Assembly: GCF_011045095.1 (NCBI RefSeq)
Contig: NZ_JAALDL010000005.1
Span: forward strand, 183,502-247,501
Length of the DNA stretch: 64,000 bases
Direction: 5' to 3'
Source: Grimontia sedimenti
Lineage (GTDB): Bacteria > Pseudomonadota > Gammaproteobacteria > Enterobacterales > Vibrionaceae
Below the pieces are notes generated by a model, which saw nothing but the letters and a program-made list of their open reading frames with translations, ran no database searches and was not told the DNA's origin. The position numbers were made by a program, and so were the translations under genes. Of this stretch, positions 8,825-17,141 are shown piece after piece; positions within the stretch are counted from its first letter, which is position 1, and the number at the start of each line of letters is the position of its first letter.

Positions 8825-9186
8825 TTGGATTTCCCTGCGATGGGCGATTAATCAGTCTCGAATGGAGAAACGTGCCCAAGGTCGTGAGGCCAATAAAATA
8901 CCAGCATTTTCCCCAAAATATGATTGTTTCTTCCTATCTTTTTAATAGGCAGTGCCTTTAACGCTTCATTTGTGTACGAACTTGGGTGAATGTGTATGAG
9001 TTTACGTTCATATCTTGTGAGCTTGGTTCCCAAGGCGTCGGCTTGAACTTTAGGCTGAAACCGATCCACTTCCACGTTCATTATTCTCGCTGATAGCTAT
9101 GATTTTCACTTAGTTTTGAGAATTCGCCCATTTTATCTGCCGTTATATTCCGTTAGCGTAGCCAACAAAAGGGATTGGAGCGTGAT
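8825..9186. other. zwf upstream region, no clear gene
   Basis: This 360-bp divergent region lies between zwf (-) and the GRDP-like gene (+). A 77-codon ATG frame (8848-9081, minus) ends 23 bp before zwf, but its ribosome site is weak and the predicted peptide has no recognisable features. It could be a leader ORF or chance. No operator could be assigned. Confidence 0.4.
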
Positions 9187-9828
9187 ATGGAAATCTGGCT
9201 CATAGGAACTGTTCTTGTATTGTTCACAATGTTGATCGTGAAAGGCCGCAGGCGGCGAAAAGCACAGCGGGTATTTATTGGCACATACCGTTTCAATAAA
9301 GTGATCAAAACAAAAGTGCACCAGCGTTATCCTCATCTGACGGATGAAAATCTGTCATTAGTCATTGATGGTTTGAAAGAATATTTCTTTCTTTGTCATG
9401 AGGGTAATAAACGCATGGTCGCGATGCCTTCACAGGTTGTGGATGTCGCTTGGCATGAGTTCATTTTGTTCACTAGAGAATACAAAGGATTTTGTGACAA
9501 AGCATTTGATCGGTTTCTGCACCATACGCCCACCGAAGCGATGGTGACACCAACGATGGCTTTGGACGGTATTAAGCGGGCATGGCGACTATCTTGCGCT
9601 CGTGAAGGTATCAATCCGACGAATCCGTCAAAACTTCCGCTTCTTTTCGACATTGACTCAAGGCTAAATATTGACGATGGTTTTAAGTACTCGCTCGACT
9701 GCCAGAGGAGTAACTCAAATACCTACTGTGCCAGTCACATTGGCTGTTCTTCTGGCTGTTCTTCTGGCTGTGCGGGGGGAATGGGTTGCTCAGGAGATGG
9801 TGGCGGCTGTGGTGGTGGGGGAGACTGA
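9187..9828 (+). CDS. GRDP-like membrane-anchored protein with Gly/Cys tail
   Basis: A 213-aa protein. Residues 1-18 form one hydrophobic anchor followed by a basic RRRR stretch, so the body should be cytoplasmic. The middle (about residues 55-125) holds VVDVAWHEFILFTREY and FCDKAFDRFLHH, which match the repeat motif of plant and bacterial glycine-rich domain proteins (GRDP-like). The end is low-complexity Gly/Ser/Cys with an exact 12-bp DNA duplication encoding CSSG units. A TTG 12 nt upstream is in frame, but GGAG is placed for the ATG at 9187. It is monocistronic. The function is unknown; Cys clusters could bind metal. Confidence 0.75.
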   Translation: MEIWLIGTVLVLFTMLIVKGRRRRKAQRVFIGTYRFNKVIKTKVHQRYPHLTDENLSLVIDGLKEYFFLCHEGNKRMVAMPSQVVDVAWHEFILFTREYKGFCDKAFDRFLHHTPTEAMVTPTMALDGIKRAWRLSCAREGINPTNPSKLPLLFDIDSRLNIDDGFKYSLDCQRSNSNTYCASHIGCSSGCSSGCAGGMGCSGDGGGCGGGGD

Positions 9829-9884
9829 CCAGACATGATTTTAGCGCTCTCCTCTGCAATAGACCTTTACAGACTTTTGTCTCG

Positions 9885-9896
9885 ATAACGCGTTAT
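9885..9896. promoter_or_regulatory. 12-bp palindrome upstream of CHRD lipoprotein
   Basis: ATAACGCGTTAT is a perfect palindrome in the 205-bp gap, 137 bp before the CHRD lipoprotein start. It could be an operator, but a 12-bp palindrome alone is weak evidence. Confidence 0.25.
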
Positions 9897-10033
9897 ACAT
9901 TTCACTCCTGATTATTCACTAACGCTTTGAGGGTCATGGTGCAAATGGCTGCATCTACCCGAATCCTATCTTCGTCTTCAGAAAACAGGTGAAAGAAGAA
10001 ACCTGATCATTTAGGACAAAATAGGATTTTAGG

Positions 10034-11194
10034 ATGAAAAAGTTAGTGGTGTTGATGGCAGTGTTTCTGTTGTCAGCGTGTGGATTTGAGGCAACGCAAA
10101 CGTATCACTTAACCTTGAGTGGCAGCCAGGCAGTGCCGCTCAATGATTCAGAACTGTCTACAAAGGCGCGTGTTCAACTTGATGAAAAACGCAAAAAGCT
10201 TCGGGCCAGGCTGTATATCGATGGCATCGAAGGCTTTAAGTTTGCCCATATTCATAGCGGTGGAATAGGGGAGGCTGGCGGTGTGGAATACACCTTTGAA
10301 GCGCCGAAAAAGCAAAAATGGACACACGGTGAAAAGCGCTATTTGGTGGTTCGTGAGAACGGCTTAAGCTATGCCGAAGTGGAAGCGCTGAAGAACGGCG
10401 ATTGGTACATCAATGTTCACACCGAAGCGGTGCCTTCCGGCGAAGTGCGCGCGCAAATTGTGCCGAAGACTATCACTATTCTCTCCTTCAAAGCGGATGG
10501 CAGCCAACAGGTGCCGTCTGTAGCGACTGATGCCAGTGGACAAGGGTATCTGGCTTATAACAGCGTCGAAGAAACGCTGAATCTAAGGGTGAATTCGCAG
10601 GGCATTGAAGATGCAGTCGCAGCCCATATCCATACTGGTCGCGTTGGCAGCAATGGCGGCGTGCTGGTGGTGTTGGATCAAAACGCGGAGGATCCCAACG
10701 TGTGGACGGCGCCTGAGGACACGCCATTAAGCGAAGAAACGTTTGAAGACATGCTTTCAGGCGCCTTTTACACCAATTTCCACACGCCAGCGAACCCGCC
10801 TGGGGAAATCCGTGGGCAGATTTTCTCGCCTGACTATTCCATCTACACCTTCCCATTGTCAGGCGATCAGGAAGTTCCGCCTGTTACGACAGACGCCAGC
10901 GGTGATGGTTATGCCTTGCTAAATGATGTAAACGGTCACCTGTATTTAAGATTGGTTACCCAAGGTGTTGAGGATGCAGTGGCGGCTCATATCCACCAAG
11001 GTATCGCTGGCACTAATGGCGGCGTCGTGGTTGGTTTGAAACAAAGCGTGGATGACGTTAACGTATGGCAAACGCCAGTAGATACCACCTTGACCGAAGT
11101 ACAAAAAGCAATGTTTCAGTCAGGCGGGCATTACGTGAATGTGCATACACCTGCGGTTGGAAGTGGTGAAATTCGAGGGCAGATTGAGCCTTAG
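10034..11194 (+). CDS. lipoprotein with three CHRD domains
   Basis: A 386-aa lipoprotein. The signal peptide ends in lipobox LSAC with Cys16 as the lipidated residue. Three CHRD domains follow (about residues 25-145, 150-265 and 270-386), each with the hallmark AHIH-x-G-x-x-G-x-x-GGV core and an ending of the form YVNVHT-x-A-x-x-x-GEIRGQI. CHRD was defined in chordin and occurs in many bacterial surface proteins, with no known biochemical activity. Domains 2 and 3 are closer to each other than to domain 1, whose core (FKFAHIHSGG) has drifted. It is monocistronic, followed by a 12-bp hairpin at 11213-11240, and likely envelope-anchored. Confidence 0.9.
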   Translation: MKKLVVLMAVFLLSACGFEATQTYHLTLSGSQAVPLNDSELSTKARVQLDEKRKKLRARLYIDGIEGFKFAHIHSGGIGEAGGVEYTFEAPKKQKWTHGEKRYLVVRENGLSYAEVEALKNGDWYINVHTEAVPSGEVRAQIVPKTITILSFKADGSQQVPSVATDASGQGYLAYNSVEETLNLRVNSQGIEDAVAAHIHTGRVGSNGGVLVVLDQNAEDPNVWTAPEDTPLSEETFEDMLSGAFYTNFHTPANPPGEIRGQIFSPDYSIYTFPLSGDQEVPPVTTDASGDGYALLNDVNGHLYLRLVTQGVEDAVAAHIHQGIAGTNGGVVVGLKQSVDDVNVWQTPVDTTLTEVQKAMFQSGGHYVNVHTPAVGSGEIRGQIEP

Positions 11195-11212
11195 TTTTTC
11201 GGTTTTACCTAG

Positions 11213-11240
11213 ACAAAGCGGTGCAGAAGCATCGCTTTGT
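11213..11240 (+). terminator. hairpin after CHRD lipoprotein
   Basis: Arms ACAAAGCGGTGC and GCATCGCTTTGT pair over 12 bp with one G-T wobble and an AGAA loop, 18 bp after the stop. The T tract is poor, so it is a likely but not ideal terminator. Confidence 0.5.
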
Positions 11241-11410
11241 TCTACTCTACATCTTGGCTTTTTATTGAGCCTTCTCTCTAACGCTTGGTCATAAACCTCT
11301 ATTTTATTGGATAACTATTACTCCAAAAAATCTGTCAACTACTGCAGTATTATGGATGTAGGCTCGCTTTGTTTTGTTAATTGGCAAGGATTATTGAAAA
11401 ATGTCGAGGG

Positions 11411-11470
11411 TTGAGGCTCATCTCGAGCCTCAAATAAAAAGCTAACAGCGACATAGTTGGTTGTTAGCTT
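11411..11470 (-). terminator. terminator after AT-rich lipoprotein gene
   Basis: On the minus strand, arms AAGCTAACA and TGTTAGCTT (11439-11470) are followed by TTTTTATTT. A second 9-bp hairpin TTGAGGCTC / GAGCCTCAA lies just beyond at 11411-11433. The pair sits within 15-70 bp of the stop codon of the gene ending at 11483. Confidence 0.65.
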
Positions 11471-11482
11471 TAAGTTTTTGGT

Positions 11483-13303
11483 TTACTGCGGCAGCATTAA
11501 CTTTTGAGCAACGAGATAGCCTAGACTTGACTTGCCTGATACCCATAGGCTCCCATCTTTGTCAACATGTAGCCCTGAAGCAATTGATAGACTGCTAGGG
11601 AGAAAAAACTCTTGAACTTCAGAGTTATTCTTATTCGCTATAGTTAGATAATTTACACAGTCATCTACACAATCTTTCCTGCTCCGTTCAACATAGATAT
11701 AATTTCCAAAATCCATTTTTAAAGCTGACACCAAGAATCGATTTTCTTCTTCATGTTCGTGATTAAACCAACTCGGGCGTGGGATTGGTTCTATTTCAAT
11801 CATGATATCATTGTTACTAGAGTCTTTTTCAAATCTTCTTCCGCATCTATTTAGTATGATATCTTCAGTAGATAAAAGCTCATTGCATTCATAGGAGTAA
11901 GGATATTCTATACTGTTGATGTCTTGTGCCTCTATATTTCCCTCTCGGAACCTTGCTATGGTGTTCTTATTTGACTCGGTTATACCTGAAAATATATCTC
12001 CGTCAAGGCTCGTCAAACTAATCCTTCTAACTTCCGATGTCGATATTTCAGAGTTGCTTTTTATTTCATTTCCAGTTGATATGTTTATTTCTGTTAGATG
12101 TGAATCGCTATACAATTGATTGGTGGAAGATAAAAATAAACTGTCATTAATAAATAACGCATCACTTGGTGAAGGAACACTGTTGATATACTCTATTGTA
12201 ATAGATTCTTGTGGTGAATCGAGATCAGGAGTCAGCTTATAAAGTGCGCTTCGATCGTTAGATGATCTCAAGTAATATATTTGACCTGAGATATCATCGA
12301 CATGAATCTTTCCGAGCTTTTCGAAAATAGAGGGTCGTAACGGTATTATTACTGTCTCACCACCACTAACTGGCTTTATCATTAGGTTTCTACTGGTTTC
12401 AGAACTAGAGCCATAATATATAAAGGCGTTGTAAAATCGACTGTATGTTAGATGGTTGTCTTCATCATATCGGCCAACCAACGCTTTTGGGAGTTCTGAG
12501 CTAATTGTTGAAAGCTGTTCACTCTCGAACATCACCGAAATTAATATATTGTCCGAGTTTGAGCCATAGCAGTAATCGGAATAACATAGGTTAACTGATA
12601 AAGTATACCCCTGATCCATCGTATAGTAAGACATTGTATTTAGGCTTTCGATAGTAACAGGACATGTTGCTTCAGTTCTGTCAGAGTTTAAAGGACACTG
12701 GATCACTGAAAATGAAGCATCTCCAGAAAATTCCACATAGGAGTTTGAGCTTCTGTGAGAATTTTCTATCGGTATTTTTATATCAAACACCATCTCAGTT
12801 GGGTCATCGATTCTACGTTTCACAGTATACGAGCGTATTGTATTACTTGAGATGGTAGGGAGCGTCGTATTCACATTGAGAGTTATGTCGAAAGGAGAAC
12901 CTTCTATCGTGCTGTTACAGTTCTCATCATAACAAAAGTACAGTGTGAGCACTTCCTTGTAGTCGCCTCCAGGATTTGACTCAGGCAAGTAGTAGTCAAA
13001 GCTAACGTTAGACTCTCCTCCAAGGACAATTGATAGTGATAAGTTGCTAATTCCTGATGAAGAACCAAAGTTACTTCCCACGTACAAATAAACTTCACTT
13101 GTAGATTCAGGTATTGATACTTCTATTGGTAGATTGAAGGAGGCATATCGGTTCTCAGTTGTTACATATAGATCAATTTCTGATTGAAGAGGTAAAATAA
13201 CTGAACTTGAACCGTTATTATCTGCTCCCCCTCCTGAACCAGAACCTCCACCACAACTAACAACCAGCAAAACAGAGAATAGAGTTAAAACTAGATTTTT
13301 CAT
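11483..13303 (-). CDS. AT-rich lipoprotein with Ig-like N-terminus and repetitive C-terminus
   Basis: A 606-aa lipoprotein with signal peptide ending VVSC (Cys17) followed by a Gly/Ser linker. Residues of about 45-290 form two beta-rich modules, each with a paired-Cys strand (LYFCYDENC; LCYSDYC), a layout common in Ig-like domains of gammaproteobacterial lipoproteins. The rest has short repeated strands (IYYLRSSNDRSALYKL, SLWVSGKSS) suggestive of a beta-propeller. The ATG at 13303 is chosen because the signal peptide starts there; the frame is open 15 codons further. Base composition is visibly more AT-rich than neighbours, suggesting acquisition. It lies downstream of the 1100-aa RTX gene, separated by a terminator. 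Confidence 0.75.
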   Translation of the reverse strand: MKNLVLTLFSVLLVVSCGGGSGSGGGADNNGSSSVILPLQSEIDLYVTTENRYASFNLPIEVSIPESTSEVYLYVGSNFGSSSGISNLSLSIVLGGESNVSFDYYLPESNPGGDYKEVLTLYFCYDENCNSTIEGSPFDITLNVNTTLPTISSNTIRSYTVKRRIDDPTEMVFDIKIPIENSHRSSNSYVEFSGDASFSVIQCPLNSDRTEATCPVTIESLNTMSYYTMDQGYTLSVNLCYSDYCYGSNSDNILISVMFESEQLSTISSELPKALVGRYDEDNHLTYSRFYNAFIYYGSSSETSRNLMIKPVSGGETVIIPLRPSIFEKLGKIHVDDISGQIYYLRSSNDRSALYKLTPDLDSPQESITIEYINSVPSPSDALFINDSLFLSSTNQLYSDSHLTEINISTGNEIKSNSEISTSEVRRISLTSLDGDIFSGITESNKNTIARFREGNIEAQDINSIEYPYSYECNELLSTEDIILNRCGRRFEKDSSNNDIMIEIEPIPRPSWFNHEHEEENRFLVSALKMDFGNYIYVERSRKDCVDDCVNYLTIANKNNSEVQEFFLPSSLSIASGLHVDKDGSLWVSGKSSLGYLVAQKLMLPQ

Positions 13304-13456
13304 GACTGCCAACTTCCATGATTCTGGTGAGACTTTCTTGCTAACCAATGAGCTTTTATTAGAACTCCCTTGTCTAATTTGATGCTACTAAATGCCCATC
13401 AGCTTGAATGACTTAGTTTTGATACGCGGTGTAAGATTTTTTGAAGTCTAAGGTGG

Positions 13457-13484
13457 AAAAACAGCGCCAATCGGCGCTGTTTTT
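13457..13484 (-). terminator. terminator after 1100-aa RTX gene
   Basis: A 12-bp stem (AAAAACAGCGCC / GGCGCTGTTTTT) with an AATC loop lies 20 bp past the RTX stop codon and is near symmetric. It separates the RTX gene from the lipoprotein gene. Confidence 0.85.
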
Positions 13485-13503
13485 AAAACAATAAAGTGAT
13501 GCA

Positions 13504-16500
13504 TCAAGACAGATAGAAGAAATCAAAATCAGCAGCGCTGATGTCTTCAGCGTTAATGTTTTTCAGTAGTACATTCACGTTGTCATCAACATATTCCGTC
13601 TCTCCGCCGAAGTCGAATTTATGGATCATCTGAATCAAGGTGTCATCGCCTTGCTGTGTGATGATGAAATCGTCAAAATTCATTGAGAGATAGGAGTAGT
13701 CATTGAATGCTATTTTATCGATACCAATTTCAAAATCGGTGATGGTGTCCATTTCAACGCTGCTATCGTAATCCTGTCGCGAGTCACTTAAGACAAAAGT
13801 GTCTGCACCTTGTCCGCCAGTGAGGGTATCGTAACCTTCGTCGCCTTGCAGCCAGTCATCTCCGTCGCCTCCTTCCAATATATCGTTGCCCTTTCGCCCA
13901 AACAGGGAGTCATCACTGGCACCACCGACGATGTGGTTGGCGGAGTTTCTGCCAATCAAAGTGAAGGAAATCTGCTCATCCGAAATGTCATCAAGCTGAA
14001 CATTTTGAAGGGTGGAGATGGCTGTTGATGAGCCTTGAATTACGACGTCATTGCCTACTTGCTTAATCAAATCACTTCCTCTAAATATGTTGTCTTCATT
14101 AGCGAGGAACCAGATAGTTTTGTCATCCAGCAAGTGGGTAATATTCAGCGAATCAACGGCCGCTTCAAAGTCGGTGATGGCGTCTTCATATCGGTAGTTA
14201 TTAAACGAGTTCCAATCATAGCTGTTAAAGCCAGCCAACTCAGTACTGAAATGACCAATCACAAAGGTGTCAGCGCCTTCACCTCCGGAGAGTTGGTTCT
14301 CTCCCTCTCCAGCATGGAGCCTATCGTTACCTTGACCACCGTCAAGGCTATCGTTACCACCATCACCAGACAGCTCATCATTGCCTTCACCGCCGAGGAG
14401 TGTGTCATGACCTCCGCCTCCAATCAGAGTGTCATTGCCGCCACGGCCTTCGAGAGTGTCGCTGCCGGAGTTGCCATTAAGATAGTCATCACGGTTGCCA
14501 CCGATAAGTGTATTCCCAATACCGTCCGATGCAGCGCGTAGGAGAAGTGTGATGTCATCTAATGCTATTGAGTCTGGATCAACGCCTTCTAAATAGATTT
14601 CAAAGCCTAGGTCAGCTTTGAGGACCGTTCCATTTTCGTAGGCGGTAGGTGCCAAGCTTGATGGTGAGAAAGTCAGACTCGGTCTCTCTGAATAATCAAA
14701 ACCGTAGTAACTGATAGTCGCTTTAAATATCAATTGGTCTTCGTTAACGTCAAAGTCCTTAATTGTCGTGATACCACTGGACCCAAACTGGAGATCGAAC
14801 GTATCGGCACCTTCACCACCCACCAAAATCTCTTTTTTACCGTGACTGATTAGAGTGTCATTTCCTGCTCCACCATCCGCATAGTGAGTCGCGGTGATGA
14901 TGTCGTGCCGTTTATCACCGAAAACCCATTGGTTTGATTGAAAGCTACCGCCATAGTGCCAAGACTCTCCAATGTGCGCTCCCCAGGTACTCAGGGAATC
15001 ATTGAAGGTCGATGTGCTTGTAAACGAAAAATCGTCGGCGGATAACAAGGAAGCGTTGGTATTGTTCAGGGTAATGGTGGAGCCATTAGACAGGGTAATC
15101 ACAGCTTTTGAGCCAACTTGCTCGATAACCAGATCATCAAAGTCAGAGGCAATCGCTGTATCGATGGCGATGGTATCAATGCCAATTTCGAAGTCGGCTA
15201 TTTTGTCATGCCCAGTGAAATAGGAGGGTATCGAATTTGCACTTTTGGCGAGGTCAAAATACAAGGAAGTGCCAAAATGGAAAGTGTCCGAGCCTGCACC
15301 GCCATGAAACCATTGATTATTGGCATTGCCGGAAAGGATATCATCCCCTGACCCAGCGAACAGGGCAGCTCCATTTCCTAGACTGCCGACAACGTGGAGG
15401 ACATCATTTCCCTCGCCCCCCAATAGCGTGTCTTTGTTGCCAAGGCTCGCTAATACGTCATTGCCACTGCCACCCCTTGCAACATCATTTCCATAGCCTT
15501 CCACCCAGTCATCACCCGCACCCCCTATAAGAGTATCGGATGAGCTTGAATCTCCATGAACTCTGTCATTTCCGCTGCCACCAATCGCCAGTTCAGACTC
15601 AAAAATCACATCGTTGCCAGTACCACCCATGGCGAGATCCTGGCCATCGCCACCATTTAGGTAGTCGTTTCCATCTCCCCCAGAAAGTGTGTCATTACCT
15701 CCAATGCTGTTGACTCTATTAATCTCGTAGTCACCATAAAGAATATCGTCGCCATCTCCACCATTAAGCGTATCGTTGCCGGTGACACTACTACGTGAGA
15801 CGGTTTGATAGTCACCGTATAGGGTATCGTTACCTGTTCCGCCGTTCAGAGTGTCATCACCATCGTCGTTGGCGGGGCGCCAATCGGCCCTAAACGATTC
15901 GCCGCCATACAAGGTATCGTCGCCGTCACCGCCATTCAGGACATCATGATCACCGCCGCCACTGAGTGTATCGTTACCGCCACCGCCAGTGAGGGTGTCA
16001 TTATCGTTATCTCCATCCAGCGTAGATCTATCATTCCCATAAACAGTCAGATTATCGTTCCCATCACCACCTGAGAGAGAGCCTCCATCTTCGTCAATCA
16101 GAATGTCGTCTCCAGCCTCTCCGTAGAGGGAATCCCAGCCCTGATTACCATGAAGTAAATCGTTACCTTGCCCCCCATAGAGTGTGTCATGATCTGCACC
16201 TCCATTCAGGATGTCGTTTCCGTCACCGCCATAAAGCCTATCGTTACCGGCATCTCCACTCAGAGAGTCATCACCTTCATCACCATAGAGGGTGTCTCTG
16301 CCATCGCCACCATAGAGCTTATCCTGGTCGGCACCACCGTATAATTTGTCGTTGTCTTGCTCGCCGAAAAGCTCATCATTACCTTCGCCCCCATGGAGAG
16401 TATCGTTTAGGGTGCCACCGATTAGTTTGTCGTTGCCTTCCTCACCATAAAGCTTGTCGTCACCTATGCCGCCATATAACTCATCCTCTCCCAGGCCACC

Positions 16501-16806
16501 ATATAAGGTATCTTTGCCACCATCGCCATAGAGGAAGTCATTTCCACCATAGCCATAGAGCTTATCGTCAAGACTGCCACCATATAGCTCGTCGGTGCTC
16601 TCGTGACCATAAAGGGTGTCTTTTCCACCGAGTCCGTAAATACGGTTACTACCTTCGACACCGTAGAGGACGTCGTCGTTTTCTGTACCGGTAATCTCGT
16701 TATAGGTAGTGGTTGTATAAACGAAATCGGTGAGTTCAAGGTTGGCTGAACTGAGCGTGAGTGAATACGTTCCTTCATTGGAAAGACTTGGTGCTTGAAT
16801 AGACAT
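13504..16806 (-). CDS. large RTX calcium-binding protein, four repeat/cap modules
   Basis: A 1100-aa protein with no signal peptide. After a 40-residue unique N-terminus comes a very long GGxGxDxUx array (to about residue 520). Then a pattern repeats four times: an RTX block, a GADTF-type edge, and a non-repeat beta module beginning DFEIGIDTIAID, DFDVNEDQLIFK, DFEAAVDSLNIT or DFEIGIDKIAFN. This module normally occurs once, as the C-terminal cap of type I secreted RTX proteins. It lacks Cys, unlike the 341-aa relatives. The ATG at 16806 has GGAG 6 bases upstream. No catalytic domain is visible. It is likely a secreted surface or matrix protein, though no type I exporter lies in the window. Confidence 0.9.
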   Translation of the reverse strand: MSIQAPSLSNEGTYSLTLSSANLELTDFVYTTTTYNEITGTENDDVLYGVEGSNRIYGLGGKDTLYGHESTDELYGGSLDDKLYGYGGNDFLYGDGGKDTLYGGLGEDELYGGIGDDKLYGEEGNDKLIGGTLNDTLHGGEGNDELFGEQDNDKLYGGADQDKLYGGDGRDTLYGDEGDDSLSGDAGNDRLYGGDGNDILNGGADHDTLYGGQGNDLLHGNQGWDSLYGEAGDDILIDEDGGSLSGGDGNDNLTVYGNDRSTLDGDNDNDTLTGGGGNDTLSGGGDHDVLNGGDGDDTLYGGESFRADWRPANDDGDDTLNGGTGNDTLYGDYQTVSRSSVTGNDTLNGGDGDDILYGDYEINRVNSIGGNDTLSGGDGNDYLNGGDGQDLAMGGTGNDVIFESELAIGGSGNDRVHGDSSSSDTLIGGAGDDWVEGYGNDVARGGSGNDVLASLGNKDTLLGGEGNDVLHVVGSLGNGAALFAGSGDDILSGNANNQWFHGGAGSDTFHFGTSLYFDLAKSANSIPSYFTGHDKIADFEIGIDTIAIDTAIASDFDDLVIEQVGSKAVITLSNGSTITLNNTNASLLSADDFSFTSTSTFNDSLSTWGAHIGESWHYGGSFQSNQWVFGDKRHDIITATHYADGGAGNDTLISHGKKEILVGGEGADTFDLQFGSSGITTIKDFDVNEDQLIFKATISYYGFDYSERPSLTFSPSSLAPTAYENGTVLKADLGFEIYLEGVDPDSIALDDITLLLRAASDGIGNTLIGGNRDDYLNGNSGSDTLEGRGGNDTLIGGGGHDTLLGGEGNDELSGDGGNDSLDGGQGNDRLHAGEGENQLSGGEGADTFVIGHFSTELAGFNSYDWNSFNNYRYEDAITDFEAAVDSLNITHLLDDKTIWFLANEDNIFRGSDLIKQVGNDVVIQGSSTAISTLQNVQLDDISDEQISFTLIGRNSANHIVGGASDDSLFGRKGNDILEGGDGDDWLQGDEGYDTLTGGQGADTFVLSDSRQDYDSSVEMDTITDFEIGIDKIAFNDYSYLSMNFDDFIITQQGDDTLIQMIHKFDFGGETEYVDDNVNVLLKNINAEDISAADFDFFYLS

Positions 16807-17141
16807 ACCTTTCTCCATGGAATGCTTTCCGTCGGCGGTAATATTTAACGTCCAAGACGGAATGAGAAGTTTTAGAATCTTGGCTGATAATTGTTTTTGG
16901 CCATTAAAACTGATTACAAAACAAAGCGCGTTAACAAGTCTGTATTAGTATTTGGACAGGTGAGCATTGAATGGTGGCTGTTCACAAATTGAAGCAAAAA
17001 GGAGCATAGAGAATGGATGTTCAACAGGAATAGTGAGCATTGAATAGGTTTGGAACAGGGAAAAGAAAAGGGGGTAATAGACCCCCGTGAAAAGACCCTA
17101 TATCCAAAAAAATTGCCGGATAGCCCGGCAAAAAGTTTTGG
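16807..17141. other. intergenic region upstream of large RTX gene
   Basis: No gene is seen in this 335-bp gap. It contains the GTGAGCATTGAAT 13-mer twice in direct orientation, about 75 bp apart (near 16961 and 17034). It also has a 5-bp G/C hairpin at 17070-17086 and the terminator of the upstream gene. The promoter of the 1100-aa RTX gene should be here. Confidence 0.5.
17106..17131 (-). terminator. terminator after frameshifted exported protein gene
   Basis: On the minus strand a TTGCCGG / CCGGCAA stem with a 5-base loop is followed by seven T, 11 bp after the stop codon at 17142. Confidence 0.85.

Noticed and set aside
8848-9081. 77-codon frame just upstream of zwf
   Set aside because: It has an ATG but a weak ribosome site and no family resemblance. 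A leader ORF cannot be excluded, so it is mentioned under the gap but not called as a gene.
8825-9186. HexR operator upstream of zwf
   Set aside because: I looked for the TGTARTN3ANTACA palindrome expected in gammaproteobacteria and found no acceptable match.
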